The position numbers and the translations under genes were made by a program. The notes beneath the pieces were generated by a model that saw only the letters and a program-made list of their open reading frames with translations, had not been told where the DNA came from and ran no database searches. DNA of 64,000 nt from Streptomyces paradoxus. GTDB taxonomy: Bacteria; Actinomycetota; Actinomycetes; Streptomycetales; Streptomycetaceae. The stretch covers positions 1,048,186 to 1,112,185 of the forward strand of contig NZ_JACHGV010000001.1 in NCBI RefSeq assembly GCF_014202475.1. Reading direction: 5' to 3'. The first letter of the stretch is position 1; the number at the start of each line of letters is the position of its first letter. Positions 27,379-37,081 of the stretch are shown in pieces.

Positions 27379-28596
27379 GTGCCTCGTACCGTCAGGGACG
27401 TCGTCTTCGTCGACGGCGTCCGCACCCCGTTCGGCAAGGCGGGCCCGAAGGGCATCTACCACGAGACCCGTGCCGACGACCTCGTCGTGAAGGCGATCCG
27501 GGAGCTGCTGCGCCGCAACCCCGGACTCGACCCGAAGAAGATCGACGAGGTCGCCATCGCCGCGACCACGCAGATCGGTGACCAGGGCCTGACCATCGGC
27601 CGCACCGCCGGGATCCTCGCGGGTCTCCCGCAGTCCGTGCCGGGCTACTCCATCGACCGCATGTGCGCCGGCGCCCTGACCGCCGTCACCTCGGTCGCCG
27701 GTTCCGTCGCCTTCGGCGCCTACGACGTCGCCGTCGCGGGCGGTGTCGAGCACATGGGCCGTCACCCCATGGGCGAGGGCGTGGACCCGAACCCGCGGTT
27801 CGTCTCCGAGAAGCTGGTCGACGAGTCGGCCCTGTTCATGGGCATGACCGCGGAGAACCTGCACGACCGCTACCCCCAGATCACCAAGCTGCGCGCCGAC
27901 GAGTACGCCGTGCGCTCCCAGGAGAAGGCCGCCAAGGCGTACGCCAACGGCAAGATCCAGGCCGACCTGGTGCCGATCTCGGTCCGCCGCACCTCCCCCG
28001 AGGCCGGTGAGACGGGCTGGGGCCTGGTCACCGCCGACGAGCCGATGCGCCCGGGCACCACCCTGGAGAACCTCCAGGGCCTCAAGACCCCGTTCCGCGT
28101 GCACGGCCGGGTCACCGCCGGTAACGCGGCCGGTCTGAACGACGGCGCCACCGCCTCGCTCATCGCCTCCGAGGAGTTCGCGCGGGAGAACGACCTCCCC
28201 GTGAAGATGCGCCTGGTCTCCTACTCCTTCGCGGGCGTCGAGCCGGAGGTCATGGGCTACGGCCCGATCCCGGCGACGGAGAAGGCGCTGGCCCAGGCCG
28301 GCCTGTCGATCTCCGACATCGGCCTGTTCGAGATCAACGAGGCCTTCGCCGTCCAGGTCCTGGCCTTCCTCGACCACTACGGCATCGCCGACGACGACGA
28401 GCGCGTCAACCAGTACGGGGGCGCCATCGCCTTCGGCCACCCGCTCGCCTCCTCCGGCGTCCGTCTGATGACGCAGCTGGCCCGCCAGTTCGAGGAGCAG
28501 CCGCACGTCCGCTACGGCCTGACCACCATGTGCGTCGGCTTCGGCATGGGCGCGACGGTCATCTGGGAGAACCCGCACTTCGAGGGGGACAAGTGA
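27379..28596 (+). CDS. fadA: Acetyl-CoA acyltransferase (thiolase), beta-oxidation beta subunit
   Basis: This 405-residue thiolase cleaves 3-ketoacyl-CoA with CoA in the last step of fatty-acid beta-oxidation. The acyl-accepting Cys is in DRMCAGAL, the base His in GGAIAFGHPLASSG and the second Cys in TTMCVGFGMG, all intact. GTG 27379 follows GGAGGAGAG. Its TGA overlaps the GTG of the next gene by GTGA, so the two subunits of the trifunctional-type complex are made in fixed ratio. Degradative thiolase function is favoured over acetoacetyl-CoA synthesis by this partner gene. Confidence 0.92.
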   Translation: MPRTVRDVVFVDGVRTPFGKAGPKGIYHETRADDLVVKAIRELLRRNPGLDPKKIDEVAIAATTQIGDQGLTIGRTAGILAGLPQSVPGYSIDRMCAGALTAVTSVAGSVAFGAYDVAVAGGVEHMGRHPMGEGVDPNPRFVSEKLVDESALFMGMTAENLHDRYPQITKLRADEYAVRSQEKAAKAYANGKIQADLVPISVRRTSPEAGETGWGLVTADEPMRPGTTLENLQGLKTPFRVHGRVTAGNAAGLNDGATASLIASEEFARENDLPVKMRLVSYSFAGVEPEVMGYGPIPATEKALAQAGLSISDIGLFEINEAFAVQVLAFLDHYGIADDDERVNQYGGAIAFGHPLASSGVRLMTQLARQFEEQPHVRYGLTTMCVGFGMGATVIWENPHFEGDK

Positions 28597-30722
28597 GCAC
28601 CACCGCCGAGCTTCTGAAGCAGGCTTCCGAGCTGTTCCCGGACGAGGTCGTCACGAGTGCGCACGTACGCCACTTCGACCTCCCCCTGGGTGCCGGGCGC
28701 TTCGCCCTGATCACCCTGGACAACGGCCACGACCACACCAAGCCGACCACCTTCGGCCCGGCCTCGCTGGCGAACCTGAACGCCGCGATCGACCAGGTCG
28801 AGAAGGAGGCCGCGGACGGCGAGATCGTCGGTGTCGGCCTCACCGGCAAGCCGTTCATCTTCGCGGTCGGCGCCGACCTCAAGGGCGTGGAGATCCTCAA
28901 GGAGTACGAGCACGCGCTCGCCATCGGCAAGGGCGGCCACGAGGTCTTCAAGCGGCTGTCGAAGCTGGCCGTGCCGACCTTCGCGTACTACAACGGCGCC
29001 GCGATGGGCGGCGGTGTCGAGGTCGGTCTGCACTGCACCTACCGCACCGTCTCCGCGGCCCTCCCGGCGTTCTCGCTGCCCGAGGTGTTCCTGGGTCTGG
29101 TCCCGGGCTGGGGCGGCTGCGCGCTGCTGCCGAACCTGATCGGCCCCGAGAAGGCCGTCTCGGTGATCATCGAGAACAGCCTCAACCAGAACAAGCAGCT
29201 CAAGGGCAAGCAGGTCTACGAGCTCGGGATCGCCGACGCGATCTTCGAGGGCGCGGACTTCCTGGAGCAGTCGCTGATCTGGACCGCCGCCGTCCTCAAG
29301 GGCGAGCTGGAGATCGAGCGCCCGGTGATCGACCGCGGCGAGGCCTGGGACCAGGCCGTCGCCAAGGGCCGCTTCATCGCCGACTCCAAGGTGCACGGCG
29401 CCGCCCCGGCCGCCTACCGCGCCCTGGACATCATCGCCGCCGCCAAGAACGGCGACCTCCAGCAGGGCTACGACGCCGAGGACAAGGCCCTCGCCGACCT
29501 CATCATGGGCGGCGAACTGCGCTCCGGTATCTACGCCTTCAACCTGGTGCAGAAGCGCGGCAAGCGCCCGGCCGGTGCCCCGGACAAGAACCTGGCCCGT
29601 CCGGTCACCAAGGTCGGTGTCGTCGGCGCCGGTCTGATGGCCTCCCAGCTCGCGCTGCTGTTCCTGCGCCGCCTGGAGGTGCCGGTCGTGCTGACCGACA
29701 TCGACCAGGAGCGCGTCGACAAGGGTGTGGGCTACGTCCACGCCGAGATCGACAAGCTGCTCGGCAAGGGCCGGATCAGCCAGGACAAGGCCAACCGCCT
29801 CAAGGCGCTGGTGTCCGGTGTGCTGGACAAGGCCGAGGGCTTCTCGGACGCCGACTTCATCATCGAAGCGGTCTTCGAGGAGATCGGCGTCAAGCAGCAG
29901 GTGTTCGCGGAGGTCGAGGCGGTCGCCCCGGCGCACGCCATCTTCGCGACGAACACCTCCTCCCTCTCCGTCTCGGAGATGGCGTCGAAGCTGAAGAACC
30001 CCGAGCGGGTCGTCGGCTTCCACTTCTTCAACCCGGTCGCGGTCCTGCCGCTGCTGGAGATCGTGCGCGGCGAGAAGACCGACGACGCCTCCCTGGCCAC
30101 GGCCTTCGCCGTCGCCAAGAAGCTGAAGAAGACCGCGGTCCTCACCAAGGACGCCCCGGCGTTCGTCGTGAACCGCATCCTGACCCGCTTCATGGGCGAG
30201 ATCCAGAACGTCATCGACGAGGGCACCCCCGTCGAGGTCGCCGAGAAGGCCGTCGAGCCGCTCGGTCTGCCGATGTCGCCGCTGGTCCTGCTGGAGCTCG
30301 TCGGTCCGGCGATCGGCCTGCACGTCTCCGAGACGCTCAACCGGGCGTTCCCGGAGCGCTTCACGGTCTCCCCGAACCTCAAGGCGGTCGTCGAGGCGGG
30401 CAAGCGCGGCTTCTACGTCTACGACAGCGGCAAGCCCGAGCTCGACCCCGAGGTCGCCGCGCTGCTGAAGCAGGGCGACAGCGTCCTGACGGAGGAGCAG
30501 GTGCGCGAGCGGGTGCTCGACGCGGTGGCGCAGGAGATCGGCATCATGCTCGACGAGGGCGTCGTCGCCGAGGCCCAGGACATCGACCTGTGCCTCATCA
30601 CGGGCGCCGGCTGGCCCTTCCACCTGGGCGGCATCACGCCGTACCTGGACCGCGAGGGTGTCTCCGAGCGCGTGAACGGCAAGAGGTTCCTGGCGCAGGG
30701 CGTCGCGAGCGTCCCGGCGTAA
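28593..30722 (+). CDS. fadB: Fatty-acid oxidation complex alpha subunit (enoyl-CoA hydratase/3-hydroxyacyl-CoA dehydrogenase)
   Basis: This 709-residue bifunctional protein has an N-terminal crotonase domain (residues 1-200; GKPFIFAVGADLKG and AAMGGGVEVGL form the CoA pocket). The NAD-binding domain begins near residue 335 with KVGVVGAGLMASQLALLF. The dehydrogenase signature GFHFFNPVAVLPLLEI precedes two C-terminal 3HCDH domains. It hydrates enoyl-CoA and oxidises 3-hydroxyacyl-CoA for the thiolase encoded upstream. The start GTG 28593 overlaps the thiolase stop. Length is close to FadB/FadJ proteins. Confidence 0.92.
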   Translation: MSTTAELLKQASELFPDEVVTSAHVRHFDLPLGAGRFALITLDNGHDHTKPTTFGPASLANLNAAIDQVEKEAADGEIVGVGLTGKPFIFAVGADLKGVEILKEYEHALAIGKGGHEVFKRLSKLAVPTFAYYNGAAMGGGVEVGLHCTYRTVSAALPAFSLPEVFLGLVPGWGGCALLPNLIGPEKAVSVIIENSLNQNKQLKGKQVYELGIADAIFEGADFLEQSLIWTAAVLKGELEIERPVIDRGEAWDQAVAKGRFIADSKVHGAAPAAYRALDIIAAAKNGDLQQGYDAEDKALADLIMGGELRSGIYAFNLVQKRGKRPAGAPDKNLARPVTKVGVVGAGLMASQLALLFLRRLEVPVVLTDIDQERVDKGVGYVHAEIDKLLGKGRISQDKANRLKALVSGVLDKAEGFSDADFIIEAVFEEIGVKQQVFAEVEAVAPAHAIFATNTSSLSVSEMASKLKNPERVVGFHFFNPVAVLPLLEIVRGEKTDDASLATAFAVAKKLKKTAVLTKDAPAFVVNRILTRFMGEIQNVIDEGTPVEVAEKAVEPLGLPMSPLVLLELVGPAIGLHVSETLNRAFPERFTVSPNLKAVVEAGKRGFYVYDSGKPELDPEVAALLKQGDSVLTEEQVRERVLDAVAQEIGIMLDEGVVAEAQDIDLCLITGAGWPFHLGGITPYLDREGVSERVNGKRFLAQGVASVPA

Positions 30723-30884
30723 CGCGTTACCCCTGAGGGGGGTGGGGCGTACGGTAACAATCCGTGCACCCGCCCCCCTTTCCGTATGCCGCCACGGATA
30801 GGATCCTCACACAATCCGACCATTGTTTACCTGACTCTGACGGTCTCCACCCCAGACCGCCGGGTGTCCTCGAAGGAGTCCTGC

Positions 30885-32324
30885 GTGGCGTCCCCTCGTC
30901 GCCGAACACCCCGACGCCGGGTCTGGCCCAAGATCAGGCTCCTGCTCCTCGTGGCGGTCGTGGCCGCCGGCGGCACGGCGCTCTACCCCGTGTGGAAGGC
31001 CGCGAACCCGGACCCGCCCGAGCTGAAGGTCCGCTACCGGACCGACACCCCGGCGACGGCGACGGCGGCCAAGCCGTCGCTGGAGGTCTTCAACGACACC
31101 GACAAGCCACTGCCGTTGAGCGATGTGACGCTCCGGTACTGGTTCACCGCCGACGGCTCCGCGTCGTACGCCTTCAACTGTGTCAACGCCGTGTTCGGCT
31201 GCTCCAACGTCGCCGGCCGGATCGTCGCGATGGACAAGCCCACGGACACCGCGGACCACTACCTGGAGGTCCGGTTCACGGCCGCCGCGGGTGACCTGAA
31301 GCCCGGTGCCAACAGCAAGGGCATCGACCTCCAGCTCTTCCGCACCGACCACGAGAAGCTGAAGCAGTCCGACGACCGCTCCTTCGACGCGGAGATGACC
31401 AGCTACAAGGAGGCGGAGAACGTCACCGCCTACAAGCGGGGCGTCCTCGCGTGGGGCGAGGAGCCGGACGGCACCAAGGCGAGCGACGAGAAGAAGACGG
31501 CGGCGAAGTCCGCGCCCGAGCCGCTGCCCGCCCCGCCCGCCGGGGTGCTGTTCGACGACTTCACCTACCAGGGTCCCAAGGACCCGGCCCTGTTCAAGCA
31601 CGGCTGGCTGGTCCGCACCAGCAAGGGTGGCCCGGGCGTCGAGAACACCTGGTCCGCGAGCGGCGTCAGCTTCCCCACCGCCGAGGGCTCCCACGCCGAC
31701 GGCCAGGTGCTGAACCTGCGGGCGAGCACGGACGGCACCAAGGCCGGGACGAAGCAGGCGAGCCTCGGCACGGCCGCCAGCAAGTTCCGCGACGGCACCT
31801 ACGCGGCCCGCATCCACTTCAGCGACAAGCCGGCCACCGGGGATGCCGGCGACCACGTCAACCAGACCTTCTACACCATCGGCGGCAAGGGCTCGAAGTA
31901 CAGCGAGCTGGACAACGAGTACATGCCGAACGGCGGCTGGGGCCGGCCCGGCCCCAAGCTCGACACCGTGACCTGGTACGACCACAAGACGAACGACCGG
32001 GTCTACGAGACCACGAACAAGAGCCTCGACACCTGGCACACCGTGCTGATCCGGGTGAAGGACGGCGTCGTCGCCTACTGGCTCGACGGCAAGAAGCTCT
32101 TCCTCAGCAACGGCAAGTACGCCCCGCGGGCGGACATGTCCGTGAACTTCAACCACTGGTTCATCGATCTGCCGTTCAAGGGCGAGCGCGCCTGGGACAT
32201 GAAGGTGGACTGGCTTTACTACAACGCGAACGAAACCCTGTCGGCGAAGCAAGTGCAGTCCGCTGTCGAGGACTTCACCGACGAGGGTGTGAACTACTTC
32301 GACACAGTTCGGGAGTCCCGGTGA
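30885..32324 (+). CDS. Membrane-anchored CBM3 plus GH16-type glycoside hydrolase
   Basis: This 479-residue protein starts at GTG 30885 (GAAGGAG upstream; a frame to 30786 has no ribosome site). A single N-terminal membrane helix (residues 16-36) anchors or secretes it. Residues 45-170 resemble a family 3 carbohydrate-binding module (LKVRYRTDTP, then VRYWFTADG-like strands). Residues 220-465 form a GH16-like jelly roll with the catalytic motif ELDNE (Glu341, Asp343, Glu345). A cellulose- or chitin-binding enzyme cutting a beta-glycan is expected. Its TGA overlaps the next gene by GTGA, so it belongs to the exopolysaccharide locus. Confidence 0.78.
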   Translation: MASPRRRTPRRRVWPKIRLLLLVAVVAAGGTALYPVWKAANPDPPELKVRYRTDTPATATAAKPSLEVFNDTDKPLPLSDVTLRYWFTADGSASYAFNCVNAVFGCSNVAGRIVAMDKPTDTADHYLEVRFTAAAGDLKPGANSKGIDLQLFRTDHEKLKQSDDRSFDAEMTSYKEAENVTAYKRGVLAWGEEPDGTKASDEKKTAAKSAPEPLPAPPAGVLFDDFTYQGPKDPALFKHGWLVRTSKGGPGVENTWSASGVSFPTAEGSHADGQVLNLRASTDGTKAGTKQASLGTAASKFRDGTYAARIHFSDKPATGDAGDHVNQTFYTIGGKGSKYSELDNEYMPNGGWGRPGPKLDTVTWYDHKTNDRVYETTNKSLDTWHTVLIRVKDGVVAYWLDGKKLFLSNGKYAPRADMSVNFNHWFIDLPFKGERAWDMKVDWLYYNANETLSAKQVQSAVEDFTDEGVNYFDTVRESR

Positions 32325-33808
32325 GGAACAGGCGGTCCGGCGCCCACAGGCACGCTGCCGAGGCAACGGAGAACAAGCCGGTGGTGAGCAGGCGCTCCGC
32401 CCTGCTGATGGGCGGTACAGGAGGCGTCGCCATGGCCGGCGGCGGTGCGTGGCTGGGCAAGGTGGTGGCGCAGCCCGCCGCCGCCCCGGCCGCCGGGGCC
32501 GGCATCGGAGGCCTCACCACGCCTCCCCTGTACGCCCCCTCCGGCCGCCGGCCCAAGTACCGCCGGGCCAGTTGGTCCCAGCAGTTCCAGTCGGGCCACG
32601 GCTGGACGCCCGGGGGCGCGGGCACCGAGTCGGCCGAGGCGAACGACAAGTCCGCCTTCGTGCGCGGCACCCAGTCGGTCCGGGTGACCACCAATGGCAC
32701 CGGCAAGCAGAGTTACGTCCGCAAGACGGGCATGCCGGCGATGAGCCTGACGGGCAAGATGATCCGGCTGGTCTTCCGCGTCGACGACGTCACGAACCTG
32801 GCCAAGTGCGTCTTCTACCTGGGCAGCGGTTCCCTCGCGAACCACTTCGCCTGGACGCACCACCTCCACTCCAAGACTTCCGCGAACTACGTCCAGTCCG
32901 GGGAGTGGGTGACCGTCCACCTCCAGTGGGCGGACGTCAACGCGGCGGCGGGCACGTACTCCATCGGCGCCAGTGGCAAGCCCTCCACGAAGACCGGCTT
33001 CACCGACATGTCGTTCGCCGTGTACGACAACGCGGGCGGTCCGGTGACCTACCGGCTCCAGGCCGTCGAGCTGATACCGGACACCGTCTCGGTCTTCCCC
33101 AAGGGCGTCGTGTCCATCACCTTCGACGACTCCCACAAGTCGGTCCACGACCTGGCCCGGCCGGTCATGGACCGCTTCGGCTTCCCCGGCACGGTCTACA
33201 ACATCGCCGACGCCATCGGCACCGGCAGCTTCCTGACGCTCGACCAGATGCGGTCGATGCAGGACTTCTCCGGCTGGGAGATGGGCGGCCACTCGTACGC
33301 GAACGCCGTCCACACGGCCAGTTACCCCAAGCTCACCGCCGAGCAGGCCGACGACGACTTCCGCAAGCTGCGCGAGTGGCTGGTCTCCAACGGCTTCACC
33401 AGCGAGCACTTCGCCTATCCGCACGGCGCGTTCCAGAAGACGTCCGACGGGGTCCCGGTCGACCAGATCGCGAGCCGGCACTTCACCACCGCCCGGTCGA
33501 TCATCTCCGAGACCATCGAGTCGTTCGCCCCGGCGATGCCGTACCGCCTCAAGGCGCTGACGGGCATCAACGACGGCACGGGCATCGGCGGTACCGCCCT
33601 GTCGAAGCTGACGGGCGCGGGCGGCAAGCTCGACCGGTGCGTGAACAACGGCGACTGGCTGATCCTGTGTCTGCACAAGGTCGTCGACGGCGCTCCCAAG
33701 ACGAGCACCGAGATCGGCACCGCGGGCCTGGAGGCGCTGATGAAGGCGATCGAGGACCGGGACATCCCGGTGCTGACGGTCGAGGAGGCCATGGCCTCCT
33801 ACACCTGA
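32321..33808 (+). CDS. Secreted polysaccharide deacetylase (NodB/CE4 family)
   Basis: This 495-residue protein has a twin-Arg-like export signal (SRRSALLMGG at residues 23-32, followed by a Gly/Ala hydrophobic stretch). Residues 80-255 look like a beta-sandwich carbohydrate-binding part. The NodB domain begins at about 262, with metal/base Asp residues in ITFDDS (Asp269, Asp270) and zinc His residues in GGHSYANAVH. It would remove N-acetyl groups from a GlcNAc-containing polymer outside the membrane. The GTG start at 32321 overlaps the preceding stop (GTGA), setting it over a much longer open frame. Confidence 0.85.
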   Translation: MRNRRSGAHRHAAEATENKPVVSRRSALLMGGTGGVAMAGGGAWLGKVVAQPAAAPAAGAGIGGLTTPPLYAPSGRRPKYRRASWSQQFQSGHGWTPGGAGTESAEANDKSAFVRGTQSVRVTTNGTGKQSYVRKTGMPAMSLTGKMIRLVFRVDDVTNLAKCVFYLGSGSLANHFAWTHHLHSKTSANYVQSGEWVTVHLQWADVNAAAGTYSIGASGKPSTKTGFTDMSFAVYDNAGGPVTYRLQAVELIPDTVSVFPKGVVSITFDDSHKSVHDLARPVMDRFGFPGTVYNIADAIGTGSFLTLDQMRSMQDFSGWEMGGHSYANAVHTASYPKLTAEQADDDFRKLREWLVSNGFTSEHFAYPHGAFQKTSDGVPVDQIASRHFTTARSIISETIESFAPAMPYRLKALTGINDGTGIGGTALSKLTGAGGKLDRCVNNGDWLILCLHKVVDGAPKTSTEIGTAGLEALMKAIEDRDIPVLTVEEAMASYT

Positions 33809-33844
33809 GGCCCGGCGTACCGGCCCGCGAGGCCCGGACGCACA

Positions 33845-33876
33845 AGAGAGGGGCGGCCCCCCGGCCGCCCCTCTCT
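33845..33876. terminator. Bidirectional terminator between deacetylase and GT2 genes
   Basis: A 14-bp perfect stem (AGAGAGGGGCGGCC at 33845-33858 with 33863-33876) and a CCCC loop lie between two converging genes, 37 bp after one stop and 17 bp after the other. Confidence 0.8.
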
Positions 33877-33892
33877 CCGTTCCTCCGCGGCT

Positions 33893-35656
33893 CTACCAGC
33901 CGCCCTGCCCGTAGCCGCCCTGGCCGTGTCCCTGGCCCTGTTGCCACGACGGGTCCTGGGGCGGATATCCGCCCTGCTGCGGGGCGTGGTGGCCCGGGTA
34001 CTGCTGCTGGTACGGGTCGTGGTGGCCGGGGTACTCGCCCTGCCACTGCGGCTGCCCGGCCGGCGCCGGCGCCCCCCAGCTGACGCGCTGCTGCGGAACG
34101 GCGGCGTGCTGCTCCTCGTCGTACCCGGGGATCGGCTGCGGCTGGGAGGGGATGCCGCCCGCCGGGCGCGGCCGGGTGCGCAGCGCCACGCCCTCCAGGC
34201 GCATCAACTGGAGCGTCTCCGTGACCTTCTTGTCGGAGTACGGGTCCTCTTCCTCGAAGATCTCCGTCACGTCGTGCTCGTGGTCCCCGGCCACGGACAC
34301 CTCGACACCGCCCTGGCGGGTGCCCCAACTGCCCTTGTGGAGGGTGAACAGGGCGTAGAAGCGCAGCGGGGTCAGCAGCGTCAGCTGGATCACGCCGTAG
34401 ATCGGCGCGAGCAGGAACATGCCGAAGCGCTTGATGAAGCCCATGCCGCGGCGCGGGAAGTCGAGGTAGCGCACATTGCGCAGGTAGCCCATCAGGACCA
34501 TGAAGACCAGGTAGTCGCCGATGTGGTTGACGAACTGCTGGGGCTTCATGATGGGCAGGATGACCATCGAATAGAACATCGCCGAGCCGAAGACCAGCCA
34601 CAGGGCGAGTTCCATGCAGGTCAGCCAGAAGGCCGGCCGGTACTTCTTCTGGTGCCGGAACGCCCACAGCGATTCGCGGAAGAAGGACTTGTTCCAGCGC
34701 ACCTGCTGGCGCAGGAAGTGCGGCAGCTTCTCGGGGACGGCCGTGTAGCCGACGGCGGTCTCCTGGAAGACGACCTGGCCCTCCATCAGGCAGTAGTTGG
34801 TCATGCGGCGGTCGTCGCCGAAGACGGCCGGCTTGCCCAGGAACTGCTGGTTGAGGAAGTCCGGCAGGTACTTGCGCACCAGCGTGCCGCGGTACGCGGA
34901 GAGCGCGCCGCAGCAGCACAGCACCGACTTCAGCCGCGAGTAGGCGGCCCGCTCGAACAGGAACGAGTTGCCGTAGCGCAGGTCCTGGAGACGCGTGAAG
35001 ATGTTGCTGTCGTGGTTGAGCGCGAGCACCATGCCGGTGGAGGCCATGATCTTCTCGTCGGCCAGCGGCAGCAGCAGCTCGCGCACGGTGTCCCGGGACA
35101 GCACGGTGTCCGAGTCGACGCAGAGGAAGATGTCGGAGTACGGCGCGGCCTCGAAGCCCAGCGCCAGCGCCTCGCGCTTGCCCTTGTTCTCGGGCTGGAC
35201 GCTGACGGTGTACTTGACGCCCTTGGCCTCGAACTCGCGGCGCAGCTTCTTGGCGGCCCGGATGCCGGAGTCGTTGGCGCTGGCGTCGTCGATAATGTGG
35301 ATCTCGTTCGGCAGGCGGCTCTGCGCGAGGAGGCTGCGCATGCCCTGCTCGAACATCACCGGGTCCTCGTTGTAGATCGGGATGACCGCGGTGACCCAGG
35401 CGTTCTCCAGGTACTCCAGTTCCTCCCGCCCGGCCTTGGCCGGACGGTAGAAGAGGGCGCCGAACATTTTCAGGGCCAGCAGGCCCATGGCGCCCATCGA
35501 GTACAGGTGCAGCGAACCGGCGTCGAGCCGGGTGGCGATCAGCGCGGCCAGGCCCAGGAAGACGAAGTACGAGACCTTCAGATGCCGCCGCTTCCGGTGC
35601 GCTCGACGCCCACCGGAGTCGACGGCACCGGGTATGAACGTATCTTCGGAAGTCAC
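33893..35656 (-). CDS. Family 2 processive glycosyltransferase, hyaluronan/chitin-synthase-like
   Basis: This 587-residue membrane protein has two N-terminal helices (residues 25-65) and a GT2 catalytic domain with DSD (UDP-sugar/metal), GDDRRMTNY and the QQVRW motif of processive synthases. It also has CCCGALSAYR, as in NodC/HasA proteins, and about four C-terminal helices. These features indicate synthesis and export of a beta-linked GlcNAc- or uronate-containing polymer. The last 85 residues are a Gln/Pro/Gly/His-rich low-complexity tail with repeated YPGHH units and GQGGYGQGGW, unusual for the family. ATG 35656 overlaps the upstream dehydrogenase stop. Confidence 0.85.
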   Translation of the reverse strand: MTSEDTFIPGAVDSGGRRAHRKRRHLKVSYFVFLGLAALIATRLDAGSLHLYSMGAMGLLALKMFGALFYRPAKAGREELEYLENAWVTAVIPIYNEDPVMFEQGMRSLLAQSRLPNEIHIIDDASANDSGIRAAKKLRREFEAKGVKYTVSVQPENKGKREALALGFEAAPYSDIFLCVDSDTVLSRDTVRELLLPLADEKIMASTGMVLALNHDSNIFTRLQDLRYGNSFLFERAAYSRLKSVLCCCGALSAYRGTLVRKYLPDFLNQQFLGKPAVFGDDRRMTNYCLMEGQVVFQETAVGYTAVPEKLPHFLRQQVRWNKSFFRESLWAFRHQKKYRPAFWLTCMELALWLVFGSAMFYSMVILPIMKPQQFVNHIGDYLVFMVLMGYLRNVRYLDFPRRGMGFIKRFGMFLLAPIYGVIQLTLLTPLRFYALFTLHKGSWGTRQGGVEVSVAGDHEHDVTEIFEEEDPYSDKKVTETLQLMRLEGVALRTRPRPAGGIPSQPQPIPGYDEEQHAAVPQQRVSWGAPAPAGQPQWQGEYPGHHDPYQQQYPGHHAPQQGGYPPQDPSWQQGQGHGQGGYGQGGW

Positions 35657-36924
35657 AGCTTGACCACCCGCGGGTGGTCGGCGGATTTGCCCCGGGTGTC
35701 GAAGAGCGCCCGGGCGCGGTCGGCCAGCTCGTCGAGGTCTATCTCGCGGTGCGGCTGGAGCAGGATGGTGAGGTCCGCGGTCTCGGCGGCGGCGAGGTAG
35801 TCCTCGGCCCGCTCGACGGGGTCACCGCCGACGCGCCAGTCCTCGACGCGCGGGTCGAAGTAGACGAGTTCGGCGCCGCGGGCGAGGAGGTTCTCCGCGA
35901 CGGCCAGGGCCGGGCTCTCGCGCTGGTCGGAGATGTCCGGCTTGTAGGTCACGCCGAGCAGCAGGACCCGGGAGCCGCGCACGGCCTTGCCCTGGTCGTT
36001 GAGGAGATCGGCGGCCCGGTTCACCACGTGCACGGGCATGCGCTGGTTGATCTCCTGCGCCAGCTCCACGAACCGGAACGGGATGCCCAGCGAACGCACC
36101 TTGTACGACAGGTAGTTGGGGTCGATCGGGATGCAGTGCCCGCCGACGCCGGGGCCGGGGTAGAAGGGCGCGAACCCGAACGGCTTCGTCGAGGCGCACC
36201 GGATGGCGTCCCAGAGGTCGACACCGATCTCGCGGCAGAACATCGACATCTCGTTGACGAGCGCGATGTTGACGTGCCGGTAGGTGTTCTCCAGCAGCTT
36301 GGCCATCTCGGCCTCGCGGGTGCCCTTGGCCTCGACGACCCGGTTCACGAACCGCTCGTAGAGGGCGCGGGCGGCCTTGGTGCAGTCGGCCGTGATGCCG
36401 CCGACGACCTTCGGCGTGTTCTCCAGGCCGAAGGAGGCGTTGCCCGGGTCGATGCGCTCCGGGGAGAAGGCGAGGTGGAAGTCGACGCCGACCCGCAGGC
36501 CCCCGGCCTCCAGACGCGGCCGGACGACCTCGTCGGTCGTGCCCGGGTACGTCGTCGACTCCAGGACCACGAGCGTGCCGGCGGTGAGGTGGGCGGCGAT
36601 GTCGTCGACGGCGGCGTGCACCGCGCCGAGGTCCGGCGCTCCGTGGTCGGTGAGCGGCGTGGGAACACACACCACGACCGCGGCGGCGCCGGCGATCACG
36701 TCCGCACGGTCGACGGCCTCGAAGCCCTGCTCCAGCATGGCGCGCACTTCGGCGTCGGTGATGTCGTCGACGTGTGAACGGCCGGAGTTCAGTCCGTCGA
36801 CCACCCGTCGGCTGCGGTCGAGACCGACCACCTTCAGGCCCGCGGCAGCGGCGGACCTGGCCAACGGCAGCCCCACGTAACCGAGTCCGACAACGACAAG
36901 ATCCACCGTGGAGGATCTGCTCAC
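35653..36924 (-). CDS. UDP-N-acetylhexosamine dehydrogenase (WbpA-like)
   Basis: This 423-residue nucleotide-sugar dehydrogenase has the NAD motif VVVGLGYVGLPLA, the ESTTYPGTTDEVV and SPERIDPGN blocks and the active-site Cys in GGHCIPIDPNYLSYK. These resemble enzymes that oxidise UDP-GlcNAc or UDP-ManNAc to the uronic acid more than UDP-glucose dehydrogenases. The start is GTG 36924 with GGGGAA upstream; a TTG at 36975 is the alternative. It overlaps the GT2 gene by ATGA, so it likely supplies its charged sugar donor. Substrate (GlcNAc, ManNAc or Glc) is not settled. Confidence 0.82.
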   Translation of the reverse strand: MSRSSTVDLVVVGLGYVGLPLARSAAAAGLKVVGLDRSRRVVDGLNSGRSHVDDITDAEVRAMLEQGFEAVDRADVIAGAAAVVVCVPTPLTDHGAPDLGAVHAAVDDIAAHLTAGTLVVLESTTYPGTTDEVVRPRLEAGGLRVGVDFHLAFSPERIDPGNASFGLENTPKVVGGITADCTKAARALYERFVNRVVEAKGTREAEMAKLLENTYRHVNIALVNEMSMFCREIGVDLWDAIRCASTKPFGFAPFYPGPGVGGHCIPIDPNYLSYKVRSLGIPFRFVELAQEINQRMPVHVVNRAADLLNDQGKAVRGSRVLLLGVTYKPDISDQRESPALAVAENLLARGAELVYFDPRVEDWRVGGDPVERAEDYLAAAETADLTILLQPHREIDLDELADRARALFDTRGKSADHPRVVKL

Positions 36925-37081
36925 GACATCATTCCCCAACCCCGTTGCAACGGCGTCGGCCAGACGCAGCTGCAACCGGCCCCCCGAGCAAATCGAACAA
37001 GTCCGATGAGGTTAACAAGACCTTCACTTTTTGACCACGTTCACCCGAGGTGCGCCTTGTCACGCACACATCTGTACAACC

